Shown here: piece after piece, positions 53,326-62,933 of the stretch
Layout of the letters: every line of letters begins with the position of its first letter
Numbering within the stretch: position 1 is the stretch's first letter
Source: Marinomonas maritima
GTDB taxonomy: Bacteria; Pseudomonadota; Gammaproteobacteria; Pseudomonadales; Marinomonadaceae
Direction: 5' to 3'
DNA: 64,000 nucleotides
Assembly: GCF_024435075.2 (NCBI RefSeq)
Contig: NZ_JAMZEG020000002.1
Location: 883,501-947,500, forward strand
Program-made: the position numbers and the translations under genes
Notes under the pieces: model-generated
Told to the model about the DNA's origin: nothing
Database searches by the model: none
What the model saw: the letters and a program-made list of their open reading frames with translations, nothing else

Positions 53326-53976
53326 TTACTGTTCACGTGACAAGAAAAGCCATGGAGCATCATTCATACGTTTTTCTTCGTAACGACGAATAGAAGGCTC
53401 TTGCTCAAGTGTCAAAGCAATGTCATCCAAACCATTTAACAAACAATGCTTACGAAAGTTGTCGACAATGAATTCGAATGTTGCACCAGAAGGCGATGTT
53501 ACCGTTTGATTCTCGAGGTCAATGATAATCTGAGCCCCTTTTCTCAGCGCAACTTCAGCAAATAATTGATCCACTTCTTCTGCTTCCAGAACAATTGGCA
53601 ACAAGCCATTTTTAAAACAATTATTGTAAAAAATATCCGCAAAGCTTGGCGCAATAATAGAACGAAAGCCATAATCATCTAACGCCCAAGGCGCATGTTC
53701 ACGACTAGAACCACAACCAAAATTCTGACGAGCCAGCAATACGCTAGCGCCTTTATAACGATCTTGATTTAAAACAAACGTTTCACGGATCGGACGGCCA
53801 TCGCACTCTTGGTCTGGCTGACCTTCGTCTTCGTAACGAAGCTCATCAAATAAATTTTTACCAAAGCCAGTTCGTTTGATAGATTTCAAAAACTGTTTTG
53901 GAATGATCATATCAGTATCAACGTTTGCCAAATCCAAAGGAGCGGCTAACCCTGTGTGCTTAGTAAAGGGACGCAT
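53326..53976 (-). CDS. leuD: 3-isopropylmalate dehydratase small subunit
   Basis: Swivel-domain subunit of isopropylmalate isomerase, pairing with LeuC. The 216 residues contain NVDTDMIIPKQFLK and the conserved GCGSSREHAPWAL. It lies 17 bases after leuC. Confidence 0.97.
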   Translation of the reverse strand: MRPFTKHTGLAAPLDLANVDTDMIIPKQFLKSIKRTGFGKNLFDELRYEDEGQPDQECDGRPIRETFVLNQDRYKGASVLLARQNFGCGSSREHAPWALDDYGFRSIIAPSFADIFYNNCFKNGLLPIVLEAEEVDQLFAEVALRKGAQIIIDLENQTVTSPSGATFEFIVDNFRKHCLLNGLDDIALTLEQEPSIRRYEEKRMNDAPWLFLSREQ

Positions 53977-53993
53977 TAAAACTCTCCTTTTAT

Positions 53994-55421
53994 TTAGTGT
54001 TTAACAAATTCGTTAACATCAACAAAATGACCCGCAATTGCTGCTGCTGCGGCCATCGCAGGGCTAACCAAATGCGTACGACCACCAAAACCTTGGCGAC
54101 CTTCAAAATTGCGGTTAGACGTAGAAGCGCAATGCTCACCATTGCCCAATTTATCCGCATTCATCGCCAAACACATGGAACAACCAGGCTCACGCCACTC
54201 CAACCCAGCCGCTTCAAAGATTGCATCTAGGCCTTCTTTTTCCGCTTGTGCTTTTACCAAGCCAGAACCCGGAACCACAATCGCTTGTTTCAGCGTAGAA
54301 GCGACTTTACGACCTTTAACCACTTGGGCCGCAATGCGCAAATCTTCAATACGTGAGTTGGTACAAGATCCAATAAAAACACGATCTAGCACTATATCGG
54401 CTAACATGGTTTTGCCTTCTAAGCCCATGTATTTCCAAGCACGTGCATAGCCTTCTTTTTTCACTGGGTCTTTTTGATCTTCAGCGCGCGGAATTGGCTC
54501 ATCGATAGCAATCACCATTTCGGGGGACGTTCCCCACGTGACTTGTGGTTTGATATCTTCTGATTTCAGCACAACCACTTCGTCAAATTGCGCGTCTTTA
54601 TCAGAAACAAGGTCTTTCCATGCTTCAACAGCCATATCCCAATGTTCGCCTTTAGGCGCATAGGGACGACCTTCAACATAATTAATGGTTGTTTCATCTA
54701 CAGCAATCAAACCCACGCGAGCGCCCGCTTCAATTGCCATATTACAAACTGTCATACGGCCTTCCATGGACAAAGACTGAATGCCCGTGCCGCCAAACTC
54801 AATCGCGTAACCTGTTCCGCCCGCAGTACCAATGGCACCGATAATCGCCAAGACAACGTCTTTCGCGGATACCCAAGCTGACAATTCACCATCAACCCGA
54901 ACCAGCATATTGCGACTTTTCTTTTGCACAAGACATTGAGTGGCTAATACATGCTCCACTTCTGATGTGCCAATACCGTGCGCTAACGCGCCGAAAGCTC
55001 CGTGTGTGGACGTGTGAGAGTCACCACAAACTACCGTCATACCTGGAAGCGTCGCGCCTTGCTCTGGCCCAACAACGTGTACGATTCCTTGGCGTATATC
55101 CTTCATGTTGAATTCGGTAATACCAAATTCATTGCAGTTATCATCTAACGTTGTGACTTGAATTTTTGACACAGGATCTTTAATACCATCAACACCAGAA
55201 ATACGCTCTTTCTTCGTTGTCGGCACATTATGGTCTGGTGTTGCTAAGCTTGAAGAGACTCGCCAAGGCTTACGTCCAGCCAATCTAAGTCCTTCAAAAG
55301 CTTGCGGTGACGTTACTTCGTGAAGCAACTGCAAATCGATATAAATCAATGCACTGCCGTCATTCCGTTGTTGAACAAGGTGACTGTCCCACAACTTGTC
55401 ATAAAGGGTTTTACCTGACAT
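53994..55421 (-). CDS. leuC: 3-isopropylmalate dehydratase large subunit
   Basis: Aconitase-family [4Fe-4S] subunit converting 2-isopropylmalate to 3-isopropylmalate. The 475-residue protein has VCGDSHTSTHGAFGALAHGIGTSE, VFIGSCTNSRIEDL with one cluster cysteine, and EPGCSMCLAMN with the other two. It leads the leuCDB run and is divergent from a LysR gene. No leu leader peptide was seen upstream. leuA is not in the window. Confidence 0.97.
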   Translation of the reverse strand: MSGKTLYDKLWDSHLVQQRNDGSALIYIDLQLLHEVTSPQAFEGLRLAGRKPWRVSSSLATPDHNVPTTKKERISGVDGIKDPVSKIQVTTLDDNCNEFGITEFNMKDIRQGIVHVVGPEQGATLPGMTVVCGDSHTSTHGAFGALAHGIGTSEVEHVLATQCLVQKKSRNMLVRVDGELSAWVSAKDVVLAIIGAIGTAGGTGYAIEFGGTGIQSLSMEGRMTVCNMAIEAGARVGLIAVDETTINYVEGRPYAPKGEHWDMAVEAWKDLVSDKDAQFDEVVVLKSEDIKPQVTWGTSPEMVIAIDEPIPRAEDQKDPVKKEGYARAWKYMGLEGKTMLADIVLDRVFIGSCTNSRIEDLRIAAQVVKGRKVASTLKQAIVVPGSGLVKAQAEKEGLDAIFEAAGLEWREPGCSMCLAMNADKLGNGEHCASTSNRNFEGRQGFGGRTHLVSPAMAAAAAIAGHFVDVNEFVKH

Positions 55422-55514
55422 AAATTCTCTCCTAAAAATCTTATTGCGCTATCCTAAAACTTTGGCTTAAATAACTCAAATTCATATTTTTCATATTTTG
55501 GATAATTTTTTGGA

Positions 55515-56396
55515 ATGATAGACATTGCTGAACTACTTACCTTCATTAAAGTCGCTGAAACCAGTTCATTTTCAGAAGCGGCCTCTCGACTTTTTTTAAC
55601 GCAACCAGCGATAAGTAAACGCATTGCCGCACTTGAAAGTAACCTAGGAGTACGACTTTTTGATCGTATTGGACGACAAGTACAATTAACCGAAGCTGGA
55701 ATACGTTTATTACCCAAGGCAAGAAAAATGGCGGAAGATTTACAAGATATAAAGCGCAGCATGACACTACAAATGCAAGATGTGAGCGGCGAACTACGCC
55801 TTTCGACCAGCCATCATGTTGGTTTGCGACGTTTGCCAAAATCCCTCAAACGCTTTCAAGAGAACTTTCCAAGCGCACACTTAGAGATTGAATTTACCCA
55901 ATCAGAAGAGGCTTACCAAGATGTTTTAAAAGGACGAGCTGAACTGGGTATTATCACGCTTTCTAATAAAGAAAACCCGTTGATTGAGTCTTTGCCAATT
56001 TGGTCTGATCCGCTGACTTGCGTCGTCAGCAAAGATCATCCTCTGGCCTTATCTAACAAGCTAAGCTTAATAGAATTAGCACAGTACGCTTGCGTTCTAC
56101 CCAATAAAAATACGTTTACTAGGCAAATCGCAGAACAAGTTTTTGGCAAACAAGGGCTAAAACCTAAAGTTCGGATGAATACCAATAATTTAGAGACACT
56201 TGCTATGCTCGTCAGTATTGGCTGGGGGTGGTCACTCCTTCCCTCAACTTTGGTCGATGAAAAACTGGTGGTATTGAACATTGCAGACTTGAACGTAGAG
56301 AGAAAGCTTGGTGTCATTCATCATAAACAAAGAACGCTAAGTCGAGCTGCCATCGCTTTTATTGAACTATTAAAAAGCGATAGCACCAATTTATAA
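55515..56396 (+). CDS. LysR-family regulator next to leuC
   Basis: A 293-residue LysR-type regulator with N-terminal helix-turn-helix (LLTFIKVAETSSFSEAASRL, then TQPAISKRIAALES) and C-terminal effector domain. It is divergent from leuC over 93 bases. The same arrangement in Pseudomonas suggests it controls leuCDB, but the effector is unknown. Confidence 0.88.
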   Translation: MIDIAELLTFIKVAETSSFSEAASRLFLTQPAISKRIAALESNLGVRLFDRIGRQVQLTEAGIRLLPKARKMAEDLQDIKRSMTLQMQDVSGELRLSTSHHVGLRRLPKSLKRFQENFPSAHLEIEFTQSEEAYQDVLKGRAELGIITLSNKENPLIESLPIWSDPLTCVVSKDHPLALSNKLSLIELAQYACVLPNKNTFTRQIAEQVFGKQGLKPKVRMNTNNLETLAMLVSIGWGWSLLPSTLVDEKLVVLNIADLNVERKLGVIHHKQRTLSRAAIAFIELLKSDSTNL

Positions 56397-56405
56397 GCTG
56401 TCTTT

Positions 56406-57557
56406 TTAACGACGCTGACTAACAATAAGAATGAGAAGCGCCAAAACGCTGGTCATAGACGCTGCCGTAAATGCCCACGCCCCACCAGCCCATTCCCATA
56501 AATAACCAGTGATAACCATGCCAACCCCACCGCCTAAACCGATGGCAAAAGCACTGTACATGGCTTGCCCTTGACTGGCATAACGCTCAGGGAAAAGACG
56601 TCTAATTTGCTCAATGGACACCATATGAAAAAGTGCAAACGTTATGCTGTGAAGCAGCTGCGTGAAAATGAGCACCCACACGATAGACGCAAACCACCCC
56701 ACCAAGAACCAACGAACGACACCACAGACAAAACACAGCGTAATAATATGAACAACATGAAATTGTTTAATCGTATTACCAAAAAACAGGAACAGTACAA
56801 TTTCAATGATTACACCCAGCGCCATTAAAAGACCAATATGCTCACCACTGTAACCAAGATTAGATAAATGAACGGCAAAAAATACATTGAAAGGCGCATG
56901 AGACATAAAAGCCAAAAAAGCCAATGCAAAAAACAGCATAGACTCCGGCGTTTTCACTAAGGAAAGAAAAGACGTTGATTCTTTATGAGTGTTAATTTCA
57001 TACGCTTGCTCCTTTAAGAAATACGATGTGACCACCGCCAATGCCAAGCAAACGCACATAGTTGGAATAACAACACCAATGCCAAATTGGCCTATCAGAA
57101 AGCCACCACCCGCCACGGCGACAACATAACCTATAGAACCCCCTACTCTTAATCGAGTATAAGGTACATCCAAATGGCGAATACTTCTCACTGCCAACGA
57201 GTCCGTCATAGGAATTAATGCAGAATAAAACAATGCCATTGTGCAGGTTAAGAACCACAGCGTTTCAAACTGATTACTCCAATTAAAAGGAATGACGGCA
57301 ATAAAACAACCTAAAATCCCCAACTGAAGAATACGTTTAGGCAAGCCTATTTTGGCCGTTAGCCAGCCCCAAAAATGCGGAATTAAAATACCAGACAAAG
57401 TAAACGTCGACATCAAGCGGCCAATCTCGGATGCGGTTAAACCAATCGACTTATAGTACAGCGAAATATAAGGCATCATCACGCCGATAAACGCACAGAA
57501 AAAAAAGTAGAAGAAGAATAAAGGCCAAGCCACAGGGCGAGCTTTTTCTGAAAACAT
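56406..57557 (-). CDS. MFS transporter, HcaT/3-phenylpropionate permease-like
   Basis: A 383-residue protein with twelve predicted membrane segments of the MFS_1-like type. The N-terminal RPVAWPLFFFYFFFCAFIGV and the MMPYISLYYKSIGLTASEIG region resemble HcaT-type permeases. Typical MFS signatures are RLRVGGSIGYVVAV and the C-terminal YASQGQAMYSAFAIGLGGGVG. Substrate not predictable. Confidence 0.85.
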   Translation of the reverse strand: MFSEKARPVAWPLFFFYFFFCAFIGVMMPYISLYYKSIGLTASEIGRLMSTFTLSGILIPHFWGWLTAKIGLPKRILQLGILGCFIAVIPFNWSNQFETLWFLTCTMALFYSALIPMTDSLAVRSIRHLDVPYTRLRVGGSIGYVVAVAGGGFLIGQFGIGVVIPTMCVCLALAVVTSYFLKEQAYEINTHKESTSFLSLVKTPESMLFFALAFLAFMSHAPFNVFFAVHLSNLGYSGEHIGLLMALGVIIEIVLFLFFGNTIKQFHVVHIITLCFVCGVVRWFLVGWFASIVWVLIFTQLLHSITFALFHMVSIEQIRRLFPERYASQGQAMYSAFAIGLGGGVGMVITGYLWEWAGGAWAFTAASMTSVLALLILIVSQRR

Positions 57558-57748
57558 TATGGCTCCAAGACAGTTTTAAATTTGCGACTAAATTAAGTCA
57601 ACAAAGATCATGCATTCACTATAATGATTGAGTATGCTGGAAACAGTAAAAAAAAGCACGACAGATAACGAAGCATGTTCCTATAAACCACCTCCTCTCT
57701 GTCTACAATCCATCCTAATAAAGCGTTTATTTTAAGTGGGAGAAAACC

Positions 57749-59374
57749 ATGGTTAACAATCAAGAATGGTGGCGTGGCGCAGTCATTTATCAAGTGTATC
57801 CCCGCAGTTTTTTCGACTCTAATAACGATGGTATTGGAGACCTTCCGGGTGTCACTGAGAAAATGAATTACATCGCATCACTGGGTGTCGACGCTATTTG
57901 GTTATCCCCTTTTTTTACCTCTCCGATGAAAGACTTCGGCTATGATGTGTCAGATTATTGTGATGTAGACCCTATTTTTGGCAGCCTTGTCGACTTCGAC
58001 CAACTGATTGAAGCGGCTCATCGTCATGGTCTTAAAGTGATGATAGACCAAGTACTGAACCACAGTTCAGATCAGCACCCTTGGTTTGCGGAATCACGTA
58101 AGAGCCACGACAATGCCAAAGCAGATTGGTATGTATGGTCAGACGCCAATCCCGACGGCACCGTTCCTAATAATTGGCTTTCCGTTTTTGGTGGTCCAGC
58201 GTGGCACTGGGACAGTCGACGAAGACAATATTATCTTCACAACTTCTTAGACAGCCAGCCAGATTTGAACTTCCATAACCAGGACGTTGTTAGCGCGTTA
58301 CTTGACACGGTTGAGTTTTGGTTAAAGAGAGGCGTTGATGGTTTCCGCTTAGATACAGCAAACTACTATTATCATGACCTAGAACTGAGAGATAACCCAC
58401 CAAAAGAACACGTCGTTGAAGGCAGCATTGGTGTGCGATTAGACAACCCTTACGCCTATCAATTGCATATTTACGACAAATCCAGACCTGAAAACATTGC
58501 CTTTTTAAAGAAACTTAGACATTTACTGGATCAATACCCAGACACCACAACCGTAGGTGAAGTCGGTTGTGATTTCGCACTCGACACCATGGCGGCTTAC
58601 ACCCAAGGTAGCGACAAGCTACATATGTGTTACTCATTTGATTTATTAACACATGATTCGTCTATGGACCATATTCGTAAAACGATGGAAACCATTGAAG
58701 CCAGCTTGGGTGATGGTTGGCCATGCTGGTCGACAGGAAACCACGATGTAGAGCGTGTCGCAACTCGTTGGGGAAAAAATCATAATTCAGTCGCTAAAAG
58801 TAAAATTTACATGGCTATGTTATTAACATTACGTGGCAGTGTTTGTTTGTATCAAGGTGAAGAGCTCGGACTGCCTGAAGCAGAATTGTCCTTTGATCAG
58901 CTGGTAGATCCTTTTGGCATTGCTTTTTGGCCGGAATTCAAAGGCAGAGATGGCTGCCGAACACCTATTCCTTGGAAAAACGAATTGTTAGGCGGTTTTA
59001 CTCAGTCCCATCAACCTTGGCTGCCCATTGCAAAAGAACAACAACCGCTTGCAATCAGTGTACAGGAAGGAAATCGGCATTCTGTTTTGCACGCTTATCG
59101 TGATTTTTTGCATGTAAGGCGTAATCACCCAGAACTGCGTTATGGTGAGATTGAATTTTTGTACCACAATGATACAACGCTGACCTTTCTTAGAAGCTAT
59201 CAAAACAAGCGTCTCTATGTGGCAATTAACACATCACATCAAGATAGAATTTTGCCTGTCGAACTGACTCTCTCGGCCTTAACACTGCCAGAAGCCATTC
59301 AAAGTGGTTATGTTGACGGTCGTACCGTAGTGCTACCTCCATTTAGTATTTTACTCGCTGCTGTTTTGGGCTAA
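57749..59374 (+). CDS. Alpha-glucosidase (GH13, subfamily 23-like)
   Basis: Cytosolic glucoside hydrolase (no signal peptide) of the alpha-amylase family acting on maltose, sucrose or other short alpha-glucosides. The 541 residues carry the catalytic nucleophile Asp202 in GFRLDTANY, the acid/base Glu271 in TVGEVG, and the transition-state stabiliser Asp333 in TGNHDVER. These numbers coincide with those I recall for the Halomonas alpha-glucosidase of similar length. The AG-rich GGGAGAAAACC precedes the ATG. Nearest neighbour is the MFS transporter, divergent. Confidence 0.93.
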   Translation: MVNNQEWWRGAVIYQVYPRSFFDSNNDGIGDLPGVTEKMNYIASLGVDAIWLSPFFTSPMKDFGYDVSDYCDVDPIFGSLVDFDQLIEAAHRHGLKVMIDQVLNHSSDQHPWFAESRKSHDNAKADWYVWSDANPDGTVPNNWLSVFGGPAWHWDSRRRQYYLHNFLDSQPDLNFHNQDVVSALLDTVEFWLKRGVDGFRLDTANYYYHDLELRDNPPKEHVVEGSIGVRLDNPYAYQLHIYDKSRPENIAFLKKLRHLLDQYPDTTTVGEVGCDFALDTMAAYTQGSDKLHMCYSFDLLTHDSSMDHIRKTMETIEASLGDGWPCWSTGNHDVERVATRWGKNHNSVAKSKIYMAMLLTLRGSVCLYQGEELGLPEAELSFDQLVDPFGIAFWPEFKGRDGCRTPIPWKNELLGGFTQSHQPWLPIAKEQQPLAISVQEGNRHSVLHAYRDFLHVRRNHPELRYGEIEFLYHNDTTLTFLRSYQNKRLYVAINTSHQDRILPVELTLSALTLPEAIQSGYVDGRTVVLPPFSILLAAVLG

Positions 59375-59376
59375 TA

Positions 59377-59419
59377 AAATTACCCCCGAAGTTGGTTGTC
59401 CAACTATTGGGGGTAATTT
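59377..59419 (+). terminator. Terminator after the alpha-glucosidase gene
   Basis: A long two-part hairpin: outer arms AAATTACCCCC / GGGGGTAATTT and inner AGTTGG / CCAACT. It lacks a strong T run, so it may act as a 3'-end stabiliser as well. Confidence 0.6.
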
Positions 59420-59485
59420 CAGTAGCGGATTTTACTAGTCACTGTCTCGCGCCAAGTAAGAAAACCAAACAAAAATCAGAAGAGT

Positions 59486-60547
59486 CTATAACGCCAGTTG
59501 TTCTTGATTTGGCCAAGCGTTAATAATGGCTTTCACCAACGTCGCCAATGGAATGGCAAAAAAGATCCCCCAAAAGCCCCATATACCACCAAAGAACAAG
59601 ACAGCAATAATGATAGCCAATGGATGTAAATTGACCGCCTCAGAAAACAGCAAAGGCACCAACACATTGCCATCTAATGCCTGGACGATTAAATAAGCGA
59701 CCACAACATATATGAACTCGCTCTGAGTGCCGTATTGATAAAAAGCCACCAAGACAACGGGAATCGTCACTGCGGCCGCACCAATGTAAGGAATCAAAAC
59801 GGAAAGCCCTACTAACAGCGCCAACAATTCCGCGTACTTCAAACCAAACACTAGAAAAACAATATAAGTCACCACACCGACGACAAGCATTTCAATGAAT
59901 TTGCCACGAATATAATTCGCAATTTGATCGTTCATTTCATGCGCTATGTTTCGCATCATTTTACGTTCTTTTGGTAACCAAGAGGTTAAATAGCCCAGAA
60001 TTCTTTCCTGATCTTTCAATAAGAAAAACATCACTAAAGGCACTAAGACCAAGTAAATCACGAGAGAAAATAAAGAAGGAATACTCGACAAAGAAAATGA
60101 TACGAGCCATTGCCCAAGATTCGTAGACTCATTTGCTAATGAATTCGTTAGTTCATCAATAGCAGTCTGACTCACAAACTCACTGTGCCCTTCTGCAAAC
60201 TTTTGCACCTCCGTTCGAATCACAGTAAACATTCTTGGAACATCTTGGACTAGCCGAACGGCCTGACGCCAAATAATAGGCACCATCACTCCAATGAATA
60301 CTCCGCACGCGGTTAGAAAAGTAAAAAAAACAACGAATACAGATACAACATGACCGAGCCCAAGCCGTTGCAACCGATCAACCAGCCCTTGCAGAAGAAA
60401 AGCCAATACAATCGCAATCAAGATAGGGGCTAAGATCCCTCCCCAGAATACTAAAATACAGAGTGTTGCAATTAAAAAGAGCAGAAATACAACCAACTCT
60501 TCATTTGAAAAATAGCGTTTAATCAGCGTATCAACAATTTTAAACAT
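59486..60547 (-). CDS. perM: AI-2E family transporter PerM
   Basis: A 353-residue membrane protein with seven or eight hydrophobic segments, of the AI-2 exporter (PF01594) family. Typical parts are VLAFLLQGLVDRLQRLG near the N-terminus and LVGLSVLIPYIGAAAVTIPVVLVA toward the C-terminus. The perM/bepA neighbourhood is also found in E. coli. It follows tusA by 12 bases. Confidence 0.9.
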   Translation of the reverse strand: MFKIVDTLIKRYFSNEELVVFLLFLIATLCILVFWGGILAPILIAIVLAFLLQGLVDRLQRLGLGHVVSVFVVFFTFLTACGVFIGVMVPIIWRQAVRLVQDVPRMFTVIRTEVQKFAEGHSEFVSQTAIDELTNSLANESTNLGQWLVSFSLSSIPSLFSLVIYLVLVPLVMFFLLKDQERILGYLTSWLPKERKMMRNIAHEMNDQIANYIRGKFIEMLVVGVVTYIVFLVFGLKYAELLALLVGLSVLIPYIGAAAVTIPVVLVAFYQYGTQSEFIYVVVAYLIVQALDGNVLVPLLFSEAVNLHPLAIIIAVLFFGGIWGFWGIFFAIPLATLVKAIINAWPNQEQLAL

Positions 60548-60559
60548 ATCGAATCCGTT

Positions 60560-60805
60560 TCAGCTTTTTTTAATCACGAAAGTATAAACATCACTGTCTT
60601 CACACGTTGACAGTAAAGAAAGCCCAACCAAGGCAACGTATTGAGGGATATCCTTTAACGAGCCAACATCACACGTTTTAACACACAAACACTCGCCTTC
60701 CGTCATTTTGCTTAATGCCATCTTGGTCTTTAACAATGGCATTGGGCAACGATCTTCTCTTGCATCCAAGATTACGTCATACTGATCACCTAGATTGATC
60801 GTCAT
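60560..60805 (-). CDS. TusA-family sulfurtransferase
   Basis: An 81-residue small protein. The CPMPLLKTK motif has Cys20, the sulfur-carrying cysteine in the TusA family. It may be a paralogue of the true tRNA-thiolation TusA, because its position next to perM and bepA is a separate lineage found in other gammaproteobacteria. The start lies only 15 bases from the bepA start on the other strand. Confidence 0.88.
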   Translation of the reverse strand: MTINLGDQYDVILDAREDRCPMPLLKTKMALSKMTEGECLCVKTCDVGSLKDIPQYVALVGLSLLSTCEDSDVYTFVIKKS

Positions 60806-60820
60806 TTTATAATTTACCTA

Positions 60821-62260
60821 ATGAATGTTTGCCATATTATGAGACTATTTTCAAACGTTACAACAGGCTTAAGCATCTTAGCCTTTGTTTTTACAACTAC
60901 TTTCCCTATTTTGGGTCACAGTAGCATTCCGGATTTAGAAGCCAATAAAGACGAAAGAGCGCTGTCGAACCCATCGTACATACTTGGACAATATTGGTTT
61001 AGAAAACTAAATGGAAGCCGAGCGTTAATCGACTTTCCCCCCGCGTACGATTATCTGAAAGATGCCTTGTCGCAGATTCTTCCGCAAACAGATCTTTATA
61101 ATACAACAGTAGAAATGACGTTTTTAAACAGCACGCAAAGTAATGCGTTTGTTATTCCAGGGAACCACCTCTTTATTTACTCTGATATCATGGAAATGAT
61201 TAACAGCGAAGACATGCTACTAGGGCTACTTGCCCATGAGGTTGCACACTTAGATCTTCGCCATTATGAGCGTCAAACAAAACATTCGGGTGAAGAACTA
61301 CAAAAGACACTAGTGATGCTTGGAGCAGGAATAGCAGCGGCATTGGCTGGCGCAGGCTCGGATGCCACAACCGCGCTTTGGTTGGGAGGCATCGCGAATC
61401 AAGCTGAAAATACCCTAACCTACAGCCGTAACCAAGAATTAGAAGCCGATCGACGTGGCCGTGAATATCTTAGTAATGCAGGAATTGCTCCAGAAGGCAT
61501 GACAAAGCTGTTTCAGGCTTTTTTCAAACAAGCCCTAGGAAGACCAAAACTGGAATTTTTATCCACTCACCCATTACCAAACTCGCGGCTGTCGGATTCA
61601 TTCTCTACAGACACCAAAGACACCATACTGAGCAATACAACGGTCAGTGACTTTGAGTACTTTAGGGCCACCCTATTAGCCTATCGAGCGGGACTGGATG
61701 ATAGGCCGTACACCTATCTAGACCAAAAAATTCAAGACAACGACGTAAAAAACTTTGCCAAAGGACTTTTTTCTTACCTTATTCAGTCTCCCGAGCGCGC
61801 TATTGTCTTTTTAAGTAAGCTAGAAAAGCACAATCAATTTACGGACTACTTGCAAGCATTGAGCTATACAGCCTCAGGTCAAGCTGATGAAGGGTTACGT
61901 GTTATTAAAAAACGACTTGATCTTGCACCAAAAAACATCCTTTTCTCAATGCTCTATGCCCAGCTCACCCAATCAAAACCCATTAGCGTTTCATCGAATT
62001 ACCTTTATGAACAGCGGTTAATTTGGCGGGCTAATATTCAATACTTCCAATCTAAAGACAACATCCCTATGGCATTAAACTATCGAGCATTACTTGATTT
62101 TAGCCAAGGAAAAGACAAAACCGCACAGTATCTAATTAAGCGCGCAGAAAGTGATGCACTAGAGAATGAAAAAAGTACTATTAAAAACACAGCCTCTTTC
62201 TTTAAAATAATTAAAGAAGCGGAAAAACAAGAAGATTTAGACGAAGAAAAAAACAATTAA
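60821..62260 (+). CDS. bepA: M48-family metalloprotease BepA (periplasmic chaperone/protease)
   Basis: Periplasmic zinc metalloprotease that helps assemble and clear outer membrane proteins such as LptD. The 479 residues start with a signal peptide (positively charged start, hydrophobic about 17-30). The zinc site HEVAH is at 139-143 and the third ligand Glu208 in QELEADRRGREY. The C-terminal half is helical and TPR-like. A second ATG six codons later is an equally plausible start. Confidence 0.92.
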   Translation: MNVCHIMRLFSNVTTGLSILAFVFTTTFPILGHSSIPDLEANKDERALSNPSYILGQYWFRKLNGSRALIDFPPAYDYLKDALSQILPQTDLYNTTVEMTFLNSTQSNAFVIPGNHLFIYSDIMEMINSEDMLLGLLAHEVAHLDLRHYERQTKHSGEELQKTLVMLGAGIAAALAGAGSDATTALWLGGIANQAENTLTYSRNQELEADRRGREYLSNAGIAPEGMTKLFQAFFKQALGRPKLEFLSTHPLPNSRLSDSFSTDTKDTILSNTTVSDFEYFRATLLAYRAGLDDRPYTYLDQKIQDNDVKNFAKGLFSYLIQSPERAIVFLSKLEKHNQFTDYLQALSYTASGQADEGLRVIKKRLDLAPKNILFSMLYAQLTQSKPISVSSNYLYEQRLIWRANIQYFQSKDNIPMALNYRALLDFSQGKDKTAQYLIKRAESDALENEKSTIKNTASFFKIIKEAEKQEDLDEEKNN

Positions 62261-62281
62261 AAGAGAACATTTAAAAACAAA

Positions 62282-62312
62282 AAAAAAGCCAAACTTAACG
62301 TTTGGCTTTTTT
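62282..62312. terminator. Bidirectional terminator after bepA
   Basis: AAAAAAGCCAAAC / GTTTGGCTTTTTT stem with a 5-base loop and T runs on both strands; it ends bepA and the small secreted protein unit. Confidence 0.9.
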
Positions 62313-62330
62313 ATCTACAGTAAACCAGCA

Positions 62331-62612
62331 TTATTCAGCTGATTGTGCGTGCAACGTATCAAATTGACTTTGAAGCTCTGCATGCTTTGCATTGTATAGA
62401 GATACTTTCTGGTCTGCTGTGTAAGCGCCGTTCAAGTTAACACTAGAATCTACTTCTGCACCCATATTTTCAAGAGTAGCAGTCAGTGCTTCTACACTGC
62501 CTCTAGCACTTTGAATGCGATCATCAGCGCCATCACCAGTACCAGCAAATACACTGGTTGTCATAACAGAAGCAGCCAGTAGAACCAAAACAGTTTTATT
62601 TAGAGTTTTCAT
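62331..62612 (-). CDS. Small secreted protein, copy 2
   Basis: A 93-residue exported protein: signal peptide with cleavage after VFA near residue 23, and a mature part of about 70 residues with a helical C-terminus (YNAKHAELQSQFDTLHAQSAE). AAGGATTG precedes it. About 65 of 90 aligned residues are identical to the neighbouring gene, a tandem duplication. Family not recognised; function unknown. Confidence 0.75.
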   Translation of the reverse strand: MKTLNKTVLVLLAASVMTTSVFAGTGDGADDRIQSARGSVEALTATLENMGAEVDSSVNLNGAYTADQKVSLYNAKHAELQSQFDTLHAQSAE

Positions 62613-62660
62613 CATTCAATCCTTAATTTTAAATAGTTATAAGCTAATTAGTTAAATATA

Positions 62661-62933
62661 TTATTCAGCTGATTGAGCGTGCAAAGCGTTAAATTGATTT
62701 TGTAATTCAGCATGTTTAGCAGAATAAATCGCTTCTTTTTGGTCAAAAGTATAAGCACCATTTAAGTTAACGCTGGTATCTACTGAAGCACCCATATTCT
62801 CAAGTGTTATACCTAACGCTTCTACGCCGCCTTTTGCGCTCTGAACACGTTCAGTTCCAGTTTCAGCAAAAGCAGCCGTCGTCATTACTGATGCAGTTAA
62901 TAGAGTAAGAGCAGTTTTAGTGAGATTTTTCAT
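62661..62933 (-). CDS. Small secreted protein, copy 1
   Basis: A 90-residue exported protein: signal peptide (MKNLTKTALTLLTASVM, cleavage after AFA near residue 23) and a mature part that shares the ENMGAxVDxSVNLNGAYT core and the LHAQSAE ending with its downstream paralogue. The ATG is chosen because AAAGGGGATACGT precedes it; an upstream open stretch of 59 codons shows no similarity to the paralogue. The two genes are 48 bases apart. Confidence 0.78.
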   Translation of the reverse strand: MKNLTKTALTLLTASVMTTAAFAETGTERVQSAKGGVEALGITLENMGASVDTSVNLNGAYTFDQKEAIYSAKHAELQNQFNALHAQSAE

